Source: Larkinella sp049445795
GTDB taxonomy: Bacteria; Bacteroidota; Bacteroidia; Cytophagales; Spirosomataceae
Direction of reading: 5' to 3'
Length of the DNA stretch: 64,000 bases
Assembly: GCF_049445795.1 (NCBI RefSeq)
Contig: NZ_JBMSDT010000001.1
Coordinates: 1-64,000, forward strand
Shown here: piece by piece, positions 50,630 through 59,848 of the stretch
Layout: each line of letters begins with the position of its first letter
How positions within the stretch are numbered: the stretch's first letter is position 1
Program-made: the position numbers and the translations under genes
The notes under the pieces: model-generated
What the model was told of the DNA's origin: nothing
The model's input: the letters and a program-made list of their open reading frames with translations, nothing else
Database searches by the model: none

Positions 50630-52327
50630 ATGAGTAACACTGAAATCATCGATATCCTGGAATTGACGGCCAAATTGATGGAACTCCACGACGGAGATAC
50701 GTTCAAAATCCGGGCATTTCAGGCAGCCGCATTCAACCTTGACAAAACCCCCGAAGACCTGACAAAAATGTCGTTTCCGGAACTCATCAAGTTGCCGGGT
50801 GTGGGTAAAGCCGTGGCCGGAAAAGTGCTGCAGATTATCGAAACCGGACGGTTGCAGGATCTGGACGATTTGTTGGCACAAACGCCGGAAGGCGTACTGG
50901 AAATGTTCCGGATCAAGGGCATAGGTGCCAAGAAAATCCGAACCATCTGGCGTGAACTCGGCATCGATACCCTCCGGGATTTGCGATTGGCCTGCGAAAG
51001 CGGTGAAATTGCCCGGATCAAAGGATTCGGCGAGAAAACACAGCAGGCTATTCTCGAATCACTGGCGTTTCTCGAAAACCAAAGCGGCAAACTCCGCATG
51101 GACAAAGCCGAAGCACTGGCCAACATGCTGCTCGATGTGTTCGAAAAAGAATTCAGCCGGGTTGAGATAACCGGCCAGATCCGGCAAAAAGCCGAGGAAG
51201 TCGACACGGTGCAGTTTGTTGTCAGCACTTCCAAACCGGTCGCAGCTTTTGATTTTTTGAACTCTTTGTCGTACCTCGAACCGAACGAAATCGAGTCGAC
51301 ACCGTTTGTCTGGCGTGGTCAGGCCAGCGGCTACGAAGTGCTGGTCGAAATCATCACCACTTCGCCCGACCAGTTCGAAAACCGGGTTTTCCTGCACTCG
51401 GCCGCCGAAAAGCACCTGGCAACGGCCGGGTCAGCGGGCTGGACGTTGCTACAAACCAGTATGGCCTACCCATCGGACCCTGAAGAAGCGGTTTACCAGC
51501 GGGCGGGTTTGCCGTACATCATCCCGGAAATGCGGGAAGGTGGTTTTGAATTCGACTGGGCTACAAAGCACAATTCCGATGAGTTGGTTACCTGGGATAC
51601 TCTACGCGGCATTCTACACAACCACAGCACTTATTCCGACGGCAAGCACTCGCTCGAACAAATGGCGACCTACTGCCGGGAACTTGGTTTTTCGTATTTC
51701 GGCATTGCTGACCACTCCCAAACCGCCACCTACGCCCACGGTCTCGAACCTTTCCGAGTCAAACAACAGCACGAAGAGATCGATCGGCTGAACGAACAGT
51801 TCGGTGGTTCGTTCAAAATTTTGAAAGGCATCGAATCGGATATTCTCGGCGACGGCTCACTCGACTACCCCGACGAGATTCTGGCCTCGTTCGACTATGT
51901 GGTGGCTTCCGTTCACCAGAACCTGAACATGACCAGCGAAAAAGCCACCGCCCGGCTGATCGCGGCCATCGAAAATCCCTATACCACGATTCTGGGCCAT
52001 CCGACCGGTCGATTGCTGCTGGCACGCGCTGGCTACCCGATCGACTACAAAGCCGTCATCGATGCTTGTGCCCAACGCGGGGTCGTGATTGAAATCAACG
52101 CCAGCCCCTGGCGGCTCGATCTCGACTGGCGCTGGATTCAATACGCAGTCTGCAAAGGCGTCATGCTTAGTATCAACCCCGATGCGCACGAAATGGCCGG
52201 TTTTCACGACATGCACTATGGGGTCGCCGTGGCCCGCAAAGGCGGCTTGACCCGGACGATGACCTTCAATGCCCTCACCTTACCCGAAATCGCGACCTAT
52301 CTGGCAAGTCGAAAGCAACGGATTTAA
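50630..52327 (+). CDS. PolX-type protein: HhH and PHP domains with degenerate polymerase domain
   Basis: 565 residues. The N-terminal 8-kDa-like helical domain (to about 65) and helix-hairpin-helix repeats (LPGVGKAVAGK, IKGIGAKKIR, IKGFGEKTQQAI) match bacterial family X polymerases. In the palm region (about 170-320) the expected G-S-x-R-R and D-x-D catalytic residues are missing: ITGQIRQKAEEVDTVQFVV stands in their place. From about 330 the PHP phosphoesterase is complete: HNHSTYSDGKHSLEQM, FGIADHSQTA, GIESDIL, SVHQNL, ILGHPTGRLL, INPDAHE. Most likely a repair nuclease (3'-5' exonuclease, AP endonuclease) without polymerase activity. Confidence 0.88.
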   Translation: MSNTEIIDILELTAKLMELHDGDTFKIRAFQAAAFNLDKTPEDLTKMSFPELIKLPGVGKAVAGKVLQIIETGRLQDLDDLLAQTPEGVLEMFRIKGIGAKKIRTIWRELGIDTLRDLRLACESGEIARIKGFGEKTQQAILESLAFLENQSGKLRMDKAEALANMLLDVFEKEFSRVEITGQIRQKAEEVDTVQFVVSTSKPVAAFDFLNSLSYLEPNEIESTPFVWRGQASGYEVLVEIITTSPDQFENRVFLHSAAEKHLATAGSAGWTLLQTSMAYPSDPEEAVYQRAGLPYIIPEMREGGFEFDWATKHNSDELVTWDTLRGILHNHSTYSDGKHSLEQMATYCRELGFSYFGIADHSQTATYAHGLEPFRVKQQHEEIDRLNEQFGGSFKILKGIESDILGDGSLDYPDEILASFDYVVASVHQNLNMTSEKATARLIAAIENPYTTILGHPTGRLLLARAGYPIDYKAVIDACAQRGVVIEINASPWRLDLDWRWIQYAVCKGVMLSINPDAHEMAGFHDMHYGVAVARKGGLTRTMTFNALTLPEIATYLASRKQRI

Positions 52328-52440
52328 GAAATTTGGACAGTGCGGTTGTAAAATTGAATTATAATTGCATGATAATTCGTAATTTACTCCCCGATCGCTG
52401 ATCATCACGATCCTAAACCAATTATTACGACCTGACATAG

Positions 52441-54843
52441 ATGCGGTTTTTCTACTCCCTTGTGGTGTGGAGCTGGTTTATTATTGCCCACGCGCTGGCC
52501 CAGCCCAAACCAGCCCCCAACACCGTATCGCTGACCGGCTATGTCCGCGATGCTAAATCCAAACAACCCATTTCGGGAGTAACCGTCTTTATTACCGAAA
52601 ATCGGCGCGGAGTCAATACCAGCCGGGATGGTTTTTTTGTGATTGCGCTCCCGGCCGGAACCTACAATGTCAAGTTCTCGCACCTGGGTTTTCGGCCACA
52701 AACCCACCTCATTACCCTTGATAAGACCATTTTGCGGGAAATTCTGCTGGAAGATGACTCGAAAGATCTGGAAGAGGTTACCGTCACCACAGAAGCTCCC
52801 GACCGAAATGTCCGGAAAGTGGAGTTAGGCGTCACCCAATTGCCGATCAAAACCATCAAACGGGTCCCGGCTTTGATGGGAGAGGTCGATGTGGTGCGAA
52901 GTCTGCTGTTGTTGCCGGGCGTTACGACCGTTGGCGAAGGCTCGCCGGGCATCAACGTTCGTGGTGGGAGCACGGATCAGAACCTCGTTTTGATGGACGA
53001 TGCTCCCATTTTCAATTCCAGCCATTTAATGGGCTTTTTTTCGGTCTTTAACCCCGATGTTGTTCGGGATGTCACCCTCAATCGGGGCGGTATTGCGCCG
53101 AGTATGGGGGGCCGGGCGGCTTCGGTGCTCGACATCCGTGTGAAAGAGCCGGAGATTGAACGATTCACGGTCAACGGTGGGATTGGGCTTGTCGCCAGCC
53201 GATTGGGCATCGAAGGACCATTGGGGTCGAAAAAGCTCTCTTTTCTGCTGGCTGGCCGGGCTTCGTTCAACGATTTTCTGTTCAAACTGATGCCGCCCCG
53301 CATTCGGGACACGAAAGCGAACTTTTTCGATCTGACGACGAAGGTGAAGTTCCAGCCGAATGAGCAACATACCGTTACCTTTACGGGCTACACCAGTTAC
53401 GACAATTTCAAGCTGGCTTCCGATTCGCTGTCTTCGCTGGAGGTCAATGCCTCCTCCACCCTTTTCGAATACCACACGACGAACGGAACCTTGAAATGGA
53501 ATTATTTCATCAACAACCGGTTCAATCTGACAACATCGGCTATTTTCAGTCAATACCGACCCGAAACTTCTACACCGGATTCGGCCAATGCGTTCCGGCT
53601 GACTTCCGAAATCCTGCATCGCCAACTGAAAGTCGACCTAAGCATAGCCGCCACTGACCAACACCAGTTACAAGTTGGAGGAACGCTCATCGACTATTAC
53701 CTCCAGCCGAACCGGATTGTTCCTGGTTCAGGTTCGAATGTGCTACCCCAGTCGCTCCCGGTTGAGCGGGCCTACGAACTGGCTTTTTACGCCCAGGACG
53801 AGTGGAAAGTCAATGAAGCGATTGCTATCGTCGGCGGACTTCGGTACTCGGCCTTCCTGAATCGCGGCCCGGCAACCGTACCAACCTACCAGGAAGGCGT
53901 CCCGCGTGAACCCGAAACCAATACGTCTTCAACCACATACGGGAAAGGGCGGATTTTCCACCAAACCGGGGGACTCGAACCCCGGCTTGCCCTGCGCTGG
54001 ACGCTGGCCGAAGGGCAGTCGGTCAAGTTTGGTTACAACCGGCTGCGACAGTATATTCAGCAAATCACCAACACGACGGCGGCCTTGCCCGTTTCCCGCT
54101 GGAAACTGAGCGACTCGTTTATAAAACCGCAAATTGCTGATCAATGGTCCCTGGGCTACTTTCGGAATACCGCTGGCAATGCCTTTGAAGCCTCGGCGGA
54201 GATTTATTACAAAACCATCCAGAACGCCATTGATTATAAGGATGGCGCCGAACTGGTGCTGAATGCACTGCCCGAAACCGAGTTGCTTCAGGGAACCGGC
54301 CGGTCTTACGGCCTGGAAACCATGGTTCGGAAAAACAAAGGTCACCTGATCGGCTGGTTGAGTTACACCTATTCCCGTGCGCTGTACACGATCGACGGTT
54401 CCTTCCCGAGCGAGCGCGTGAATAACGGCCGGGAATATCCGGCCAACTTCGATAAACCGCATATTCTGAATGCAATGGCCACACTCAGGCCCAACAACCG
54501 GGTCAACTTATCATTTAATTTCACCTACAGCACCGGACGGCCCGTGACCCAGCCTTACGCCCGCGCACGCGTTAACGGCATCCTCGTGCCGATTTATATC
54601 AACCGAAATCAGGAGCGGATTCCGGATTATCACCGACTCGATTTTGCGGTAGAATTTAATCAGGATCCTGCCAAGAAACGGCGTTACGAACGAAGTTGGG
54701 TCTTTTCGATCTATAACGTGTATGCTCGCAAAAACGCTTACTCCGTCTTTTTCAAGCTGAACTCGGCGGCCCTCAACGATGCCTATAAATTATCGGTCTT
54801 CGGCACAGCGTTCCCTTCCCTAACATACAATTTTAAATTTTGA
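52441..54843 (+). CDS. TonB-dependent outer-membrane receptor with carboxypeptidase-like N-terminal domain
   Basis: 800 residues. Signal peptide ending LAQPKP. A CarboxypepD_reg-like domain covers about 28-105 (VSLTGYVRDAKSKQPISGVT to REILLEDDSKDLEEVTV). The plug domain has LLLPGVTTVGEGSPGINVRG, GSTDQNLVLMDDAPIFNSSHL and GGIAPSMGGRAASVLDI. The rest is a large beta-barrel ending in NFKF. It imports a ligand, typically a metal chelate or peptide. Together with the DUF4249 lipoprotein that follows it forms a frequent Bacteroidota pair. It is not of the SusC length (about 1000) and has no SusD. Confidence 0.92.
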   Translation: MRFFYSLVVWSWFIIAHALAQPKPAPNTVSLTGYVRDAKSKQPISGVTVFITENRRGVNTSRDGFFVIALPAGTYNVKFSHLGFRPQTHLITLDKTILREILLEDDSKDLEEVTVTTEAPDRNVRKVELGVTQLPIKTIKRVPALMGEVDVVRSLLLLPGVTTVGEGSPGINVRGGSTDQNLVLMDDAPIFNSSHLMGFFSVFNPDVVRDVTLNRGGIAPSMGGRAASVLDIRVKEPEIERFTVNGGIGLVASRLGIEGPLGSKKLSFLLAGRASFNDFLFKLMPPRIRDTKANFFDLTTKVKFQPNEQHTVTFTGYTSYDNFKLASDSLSSLEVNASSTLFEYHTTNGTLKWNYFINNRFNLTTSAIFSQYRPETSTPDSANAFRLTSEILHRQLKVDLSIAATDQHQLQVGGTLIDYYLQPNRIVPGSGSNVLPQSLPVERAYELAFYAQDEWKVNEAIAIVGGLRYSAFLNRGPATVPTYQEGVPREPETNTSSTTYGKGRIFHQTGGLEPRLALRWTLAEGQSVKFGYNRLRQYIQQITNTTAALPVSRWKLSDSFIKPQIADQWSLGYFRNTAGNAFEASAEIYYKTIQNAIDYKDGAELVLNALPETELLQGTGRSYGLETMVRKNKGHLIGWLSYTYSRALYTIDGSFPSERVNNGREYPANFDKPHILNAMATLRPNNRVNLSFNFTYSTGRPVTQPYARARVNGILVPIYINRNQERIPDYHRLDFAVEFNQDPAKKRRYERSWVFSIYNVYARKNAYSVFFKLNSAALNDAYKLSVFGTAFPSLTYNFKF

Positions 54844-54860
54844 CCGGCTGGTTTTGACAA

Positions 54861-55958
54861 ATGAACTCCTTAGCCAATCGCACTATATTGCCCATAGTTC
54901 GCCGATTGTGGCCATTCATCCTCTGCATGTCGGGATTAGTGGTCCATTCGTGCATCACACCGTACCAGCCCGAAGTGCAATCCATCGGCCGTGCCCTGGT
55001 GGTCGAAGGACTGGTTTCAGATCAGCCAGGCCCCTACACCGTCACCCTGTCGCAAACCGCGGATTACACCTACACCGGTTTAAATCTGTTTGTTCGGGGG
55101 GCAACCGTGACGCTTTCGGATAACGCCGGGACAAATGAAGTGCTTACCGAAACGTCCCCCGGTGTTTACCAGACAAGTGCCAACGGCCTGCGTGGAGTTG
55201 TAGGACGCACTTATAAAATTACGATTCGGACCAGCGATGGCCATTTGTATGAATCCACGCCCGAAATCTTGAAAGCCGCACCGCCCATCCAGAAGCTGAC
55301 CTACGAATACCGGTACAACCCATTTGCCAACACCAACGATCAACGCAACACCTGGGACGTTTTTCTCGACACCCAGGACCCCGAAACGCCCGGCAATTAC
55401 TACCGCTGGGTCTGGCGCAATTACGAGGCTACCAATGCCTGCTCCGTCAGCGACGATGCCAATGAGCAGGGAATTTATAGCGGGTTGCCCTGTTGTTCAG
55501 ACTGCTGGAATATCAACCAATGTTACAGCAACTGCATCAACGTCAGCTCCGACGTTGCCATCAACGGAAAAGCGATTAGTCGACAGCCGATTCTGAGCGT
55601 GCCTTTCACCTCGCGTAACATCTACTACGTCGAAGTGGAGCAACAGGCCATCAGCGAAGGTGCGTACCGGTTTTTCAACAGCGTCAAAAAGCTTGTCAAC
55701 AATACAGGTGGTCTGTTCGATGCTGCCCCCTCGACTGTGGGCGGAAACCTGCGTTGCACCAGTGATCCCGATCAACCGGTTTACGGTTATTTTGGCGCTG
55801 CGGGCATTAGCGTCATGCCCTTGAAAGTAGACCGGACCAAAGACGCCGTCGGCAATCCGATTTTCAAGCGCATCACCGTCGATTACCTCGCTCCCTGCCT
55901 GATCTGTGAAAACAATCTCTACCGCACCCGCATCAAACCCCGCTGGTGGGATCAGTAG
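54861..55958 (+). CDS. DUF4249 lipoprotein, partner of the TonB receptor
   Basis: 365 residues. Signal with lipobox (FILCMSGLVVHSC, lipid Cys about residue 31). VEGLVSDQPGPYTVTLSQTA, VTLSDNAGTNEVLTETSPG and YKITIRTSDGHLYESTPE are the DUF4249 beta-sandwich repeats. A Cys-rich stretch (CCSDCWNINQCYSNC, about residue 210) follows, then FTSRNIYYVEVEQQAISEGAYRF. Such proteins are thought to sit on the outer surface over the receptor and bind its ligand. The Cys cluster (also a pair near the C-terminus, CLIC) might hold a metal or disulfides. Confidence 0.88.
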   Translation: MNSLANRTILPIVRRLWPFILCMSGLVVHSCITPYQPEVQSIGRALVVEGLVSDQPGPYTVTLSQTADYTYTGLNLFVRGATVTLSDNAGTNEVLTETSPGVYQTSANGLRGVVGRTYKITIRTSDGHLYESTPEILKAAPPIQKLTYEYRYNPFANTNDQRNTWDVFLDTQDPETPGNYYRWVWRNYEATNACSVSDDANEQGIYSGLPCCSDCWNINQCYSNCINVSSDVAINGKAISRQPILSVPFTSRNIYYVEVEQQAISEGAYRFFNSVKKLVNNTGGLFDAAPSTVGGNLRCTSDPDQPVYGYFGAAGISVMPLKVDRTKDAVGNPIFKRITVDYLAPCLICENNLYRTRIKPRWWDQ

Positions 55959-56023
55959 CATCTCGCCCTGAAAGCCAGCAAATCAGTTAGGCAGTTTTCC
56001 TTCACAATGTCCCGGTCTTGTCG

Positions 56024-56031
56024 TAATTTTG
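56024..56031 (+). promoter_or_regulatory. Possible -7 box (TAATTTTG) very close to the GT9 start
   Basis: Fits TAnnTTTG and ends 7 bases before the ATG at 56039, which would give a leaderless or nearly leaderless mRNA. No good -33 partner seen. Confidence 0.3.
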
Positions 56032-56038
56032 GCGGCAT

Positions 56039-57061
56039 ATGCACACCGCTCCTGCAAAGTTTCTCATTCTTCGGTTTTCCTCAATCGGCGACATTGTGCT
56101 GACCACGCCGGTCATTCGTTGCCTGAAACAGCAGGTGCCGGAGGCAGAAGTTCATTTCTGCACCAAACGGGCGTACCGGTCCCTCCTTGAATCGAATCCG
56201 TACATCGACAAAGTCCATTTGCTGGATGATGAACTAAACGACCTTATTCGTCAGCTACGGGCTGAAAAATTCGATTACATTATCGACCTGCACAACAATC
56301 TCCGGACTTTCCTGATTAAACTGCGGCTGGGTGTTCGCTCCTACAGTTTCGACAAACTCAACTGGGAAAAGTGGCTCTACGTGCGGTTTAAGATGAAAAC
56401 CATGCCCGATCAGCACATCGTCGATCGGTACCTTGAAACCACGAAAACGTTTGACGTCGTTAACGACAGCAGAGGACTGGACTACTTCATCCCGTACAAA
56501 GATATTGTTGAAACGGAGTGGTTACCCAAAACGCACCGCCGAAGCTTTATAGCTTACGCCATCGGAGGTCAGCACAATACCAAAAAACTGCCAGTGCCCC
56601 GAATAGTTGAATTGTGCCGAAAAATCAATTATCCCGTGGTGTTACTGGGTGGGAAAGAGGACATTGCTGCGGGCGAAGAAGTGCGTCATGCGCTGGGCGA
56701 TAAGCTCATTTATAATGCCTGCGGCAAATACAACCTGAACCAGTCGGCTTCGCTCCTGCAACAATCGGTGTTGGTCTTCAGCCACGACACGGGTTTGATG
56801 CACATTGCGGCTGCCCTGAAAAAGAAAGTCTATTCGATCTGGGGCAACACAACTCCGCAATTAGGCATGTATCCGTACAAAACCGAACATGTTTTGCTGG
56901 AAAATAAACCCTTAGGCTGTCGTCCGTGTTCTAAAATTGGCTACGAACGCTGTCCATTGGGTCATTTCAAGTGCATGAACGAATTACCGTTCGATTTCGA
57001 GCTGACTGAACTCAAGCGCGGAGCCGGTCCCTCGACCCGCCGAACGGGTCCGGAACGTTAA
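56039..57061 (+). CDS. Glycosyltransferase family 9 (heptosyltransferase-like)
   Basis: 340 residues. FLILRFSSIGDIVLTTPVIRCLKQQVPEAEV is the N-terminal GT9 strand-loop. YIIDLHNNLRTFLIKLRLG follows, then the second domain with PVVLLGGKEDIAAGEEV and VFSHDTGLMHIAAALKKKVYSIWGNTTP, the nucleotide-sugar-binding region with the family Asp. Adds heptose or a related sugar to lipopolysaccharide core in the inner-membrane cytosolic leaflet. It precedes aguB by 14 bases and could share its transcript. Confidence 0.92.
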   Translation: MHTAPAKFLILRFSSIGDIVLTTPVIRCLKQQVPEAEVHFCTKRAYRSLLESNPYIDKVHLLDDELNDLIRQLRAEKFDYIIDLHNNLRTFLIKLRLGVRSYSFDKLNWEKWLYVRFKMKTMPDQHIVDRYLETTKTFDVVNDSRGLDYFIPYKDIVETEWLPKTHRRSFIAYAIGGQHNTKKLPVPRIVELCRKINYPVVLLGGKEDIAAGEEVRHALGDKLIYNACGKYNLNQSASLLQQSVLVFSHDTGLMHIAAALKKKVYSIWGNTTPQLGMYPYKTEHVLLENKPLGCRPCSKIGYERCPLGHFKCMNELPFDFELTELKRGAGPSTRRTGPER

Positions 57062-57075
57062 CATTCACTTAGCAC

Positions 57076-57948
57076 ATGTCTAAAAAAGTAAACATCGGGC
57101 TGGTACAAATGGCCTGTTCGGCCGATCTGGATGCCAATCTGGAAAAAGCCATCGCGGGCATTCGGGAAGCAGCCGCCCAGGGCGCACACATCGTCTGTTT
57201 GCAGGAATTATTCCGCTCGCTGTATTTCTGCGACGTCGAAGATCATCATAACTTCAGCCTGGCCGAAGCCATTCCCGGCCCGACGACGGAACGGCTGGGA
57301 GAAATTGCGCGCGAAACCAATACCGTCGTCATTGCGTCGTTATTTGAGAAACGGGCTGCCGGTTTGTACCACAACACCACGGCCGTGCTGGATGCCGACG
57401 GAACGTATCTGGGCAAATACCGGAAAATGCACATTCCCGACGATCCGGGCTATTACGAGAAGTTCTATTTTACGCCCGGCGACCTTGGTTACAAAGTTTT
57501 CGATACGAAATACGCTAAAATTGGCGTTCTCATTTGCTGGGATCAGTGGTACCCCGAACCAGCGCGGATTACGTCGCTGATGGGGGCCGAAATCCTGTTT
57601 TATCCCACCGCCATCGGCTGGGATACACAAGAAAACGACCCGAAAGTGAACGAGGAGCAATACAGTGCCTGGCAAACGATTCAGCGCAGCCACGCCATCG
57701 CCAATGGCGTGCACGTGGTGTCGGTCAACCGGGTTGGTGAGGAAAACGGCCAGCAGTTCTGGGGCGGTTCGTTCGTGGCAAATCCGCACGGTTCGCTGCT
57801 GTATCTGGCCCCCCACGACCAGGAAATTGTTCATGTTCAGGAAGTTGACTTAGGCCTAACGGACAAATACCGAACCACGTGGCCGTATTTCCGCGATCGG
57901 CGGATCGACTCATACCAGCCGATTACGAAACGTTATCTTGACGAATGA
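57076..57948 (+). CDS. aguB: N-carbamoylputrescine amidase
   Basis: 290 residues, nitrilase superfamily. Triad: Glu in VCLQELFRSLYFC (about 45), Lys in GKYRKMHIPDDPGYYEKFYF (about 117) and Cys154 in LICWDQWYPE. DPGYYEKFYFTPGD and AWQTIQRSHAIANGV are typical of AguB. It cleaves N-carbamoylputrescine to putrescine, CO2 and ammonia. The partner enzyme AguA is encoded near the end of the window, 5.7 kb away. The stop overlaps the next start (ATGA). Confidence 0.95.
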   Translation: MSKKVNIGLVQMACSADLDANLEKAIAGIREAAAQGAHIVCLQELFRSLYFCDVEDHHNFSLAEAIPGPTTERLGEIARETNTVVIASLFEKRAAGLYHNTTAVLDADGTYLGKYRKMHIPDDPGYYEKFYFTPGDLGYKVFDTKYAKIGVLICWDQWYPEPARITSLMGAEILFYPTAIGWDTQENDPKVNEEQYSAWQTIQRSHAIANGVHVVSVNRVGEENGQQFWGGSFVANPHGSLLYLAPHDQEIVHVQEVDLGLTDKYRTTWPYFRDRRIDSYQPITKRYLDE

Positions 57949-59585
57949 CTCATCGCATGAAGCTACTTTTGATCTCCCTGGTGGCCGGTACATTGGGGGC
58001 TGGTTATTGGTATAACCGCTACGTGAGCGGCCCGGAGCCGGTGGTGGCCGTCCATCAGGGTGCCTTGCCCGCCCAGACGGCCCTCACGCCCACCCCCCGA
58101 CAAGCCTTTACACCGACCACCCGCAAAGGCTACTGGAATCCGGATGTGGTCGGCGATTTTACGCTGCCATCCACCAAAGTCATTACCTTTCACGGGGCCG
58201 GTCGCAACCTGCACGTCGATCAGGACTGGTCGAAATTGTTCCGACGCGGTTTTTCGTCGGTCGATAAATCCCGGATGTCGCCCGACGAATTCCGGAGCCC
58301 CTGGAACCAAAAACCGGCGGGCTGGACGAGTCGGCTGAAACCGTCGCAACGGGCCTTGACCATCGGCCAGGGCTACATGGCCGATCCGCCGTTTAACATT
58401 AGCTGGTCGCGAGCGGGCGACAACGCGCCGGGTACCTGGTACGTGCGTCCGTGGGGCGATCAGGAGTACAAAAACAGCATTTCCTGGGCCATGCAGGAGC
58501 TGAGCGGGGAGTGTGAAAATTTCGGCGACTGCCCGCCCGACAAACGGTTGGCAACCTACGGCCAGATCTATTTTGACATTGAGAATGAGGGATTGAGTAA
58601 CCCGCTGAACCGGCAGGAACAGGCCAATTTGTATGTCTTTATGATGAAAACGATCCGGCAGTGGATCAGCCCGTACACGCTGGTGGGCTCCATCGCACCG
58701 GTTCCGCATAACAGCTTTGGCTACTCCCGTGCCCGCGATTACACGGCGGGCCACGACTGGCTGTGGTCGATGCCCGCCAAACAAACAGACATTTCCAAGC
58801 AACGCGGCATGCCTGACGACATTGTGGGCAAATCTTACGCCGATTTTGCGGATTTTCAGATGCCCGGCACCTATTACCTCTTCCCCGAATTTGATTATTC
58901 CATCACTCACAACGACGACGGCTCGCGGCACTGGCTGGCGGCTCTGCTAGGCGAACAGGAAGTTAACATGAAGCTGTCGCCAAAAAAGCGGATTGCGTGG
59001 CAATGGTTGTTCAATACCCAGAGCAGTGATTTTCCGAACAGCGAGAAAGCCAAGAATGCGGCTCCGCCCGCGGTTGCCGAGGGCATGGCGGTTTTTTACT
59101 GGTTCACCGGTGCGTACGGCGTCCTGTTCTGGGACGATGCCAACGAGCTAAAACCCGACCAACCAACCCCGCAGGATGTAAATCAGCAGGGCCTCGGCAA
59201 CGACCGGGTGTACGCCTGTTACGAACACTACATCCACGGACTCTGGCGTTTGTTCAAACACCACGGCGACCTGTTCAACGGGCAGGAGAAATATCTCAAC
59301 GAACAGACCGAATGCTCCGTCGATGGCGGCAAGACCTGGCTGAAATACAACGCCAACCAATTGAAAACGAACAACCTACCTTTCGTGCGGGCCATCGTGA
59401 ACGGCAATCAGATTCTGGTGTCGGCTACTCAGCCCTACGGAAAAACCGGCGAGAAAAAGCAGATCATGCTGCGGTATATTGAAGACGGATACCAGTTCTA
59501 TACAACCATTAACCTGACTGGCGACGAAATCTATCTAGGCCGGGCCACCATGCCAAAAGCAGCCGGAGCGCGAAAAAAAGCCTGA
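57945..59585 (+). CDS. Unrecognised exported protein (546 aa)
   Basis: Coupled to aguB by an ATGA overlap; a second start at 57957 is possible. N-terminal hydrophobic segment (LLLISLVAGTLGAGYWYN), then a large soluble domain rich in Trp, Tyr, Asp and Asn. Blocks include VITFHGAGRNLHVDQDW, IYFDIENEGLSN, GHDWLWSMP, YLFPEFDYSITHNDDGSRHW, WQWLFNTQSS and GAYGVLFWDDANEL. The spaced acidic and aromatic patches and the alternating blocks look like a TIM-barrel, glycoside-hydrolase-like enzyme, but I recognise no catalytic signature. The end (about 440-540) is a small beta-domain. Envelope or secreted. Confidence 0.65.
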   Translation: MTHRMKLLLISLVAGTLGAGYWYNRYVSGPEPVVAVHQGALPAQTALTPTPRQAFTPTTRKGYWNPDVVGDFTLPSTKVITFHGAGRNLHVDQDWSKLFRRGFSSVDKSRMSPDEFRSPWNQKPAGWTSRLKPSQRALTIGQGYMADPPFNISWSRAGDNAPGTWYVRPWGDQEYKNSISWAMQELSGECENFGDCPPDKRLATYGQIYFDIENEGLSNPLNRQEQANLYVFMMKTIRQWISPYTLVGSIAPVPHNSFGYSRARDYTAGHDWLWSMPAKQTDISKQRGMPDDIVGKSYADFADFQMPGTYYLFPEFDYSITHNDDGSRHWLAALLGEQEVNMKLSPKKRIAWQWLFNTQSSDFPNSEKAKNAAPPAVAEGMAVFYWFTGAYGVLFWDDANELKPDQPTPQDVNQQGLGNDRVYACYEHYIHGLWRLFKHHGDLFNGQEKYLNEQTECSVDGGKTWLKYNANQLKTNNLPFVRAIVNGNQILVSATQPYGKTGEKKQIMLRYIEDGYQFYTTINLTGDEIYLGRATMPKAAGARKKA

Positions 59586-59599
59586 TTTTTCCGATTTTG

Positions 59600-59692
59600 C
59601 CCCTAAATCCCGAAGCGTCGGCTCGGCCTAAAGGGGACTTGGAAATCCGAGTTAGGCTGCGTCAAAATCCCTTCAGGGCAGGGGATTTAGGG
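59600..59692. repeat. Palindromic element, family F (diverged copy)
   Basis: CCCCTAAATCCCGAAGCGTC and GGCTCGGCCTAAAGGGG, then TTGGAAATCCGAGTTAGGCT, then CCCTTCAGGGCAGGGGATTT. Homologous over arms and centre to the element at 33661-33766, with several changes and a shortened right arm. Confidence 0.75.
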
Positions 59693-59848
59693 ATAAAATC
59701 CATGTAACTACATCTAATTCGGCCCGTTTTTTTTCCTTACAGGCCACAGGGGAACCGTTTGGCTTAAAACGGTTATTTTCTCATCTTGCGCCCGGCTAAT
59801 ATTGTTCCGTCTTTCATCCGTACGCGTGAAGCACTTAACGAAAACACG

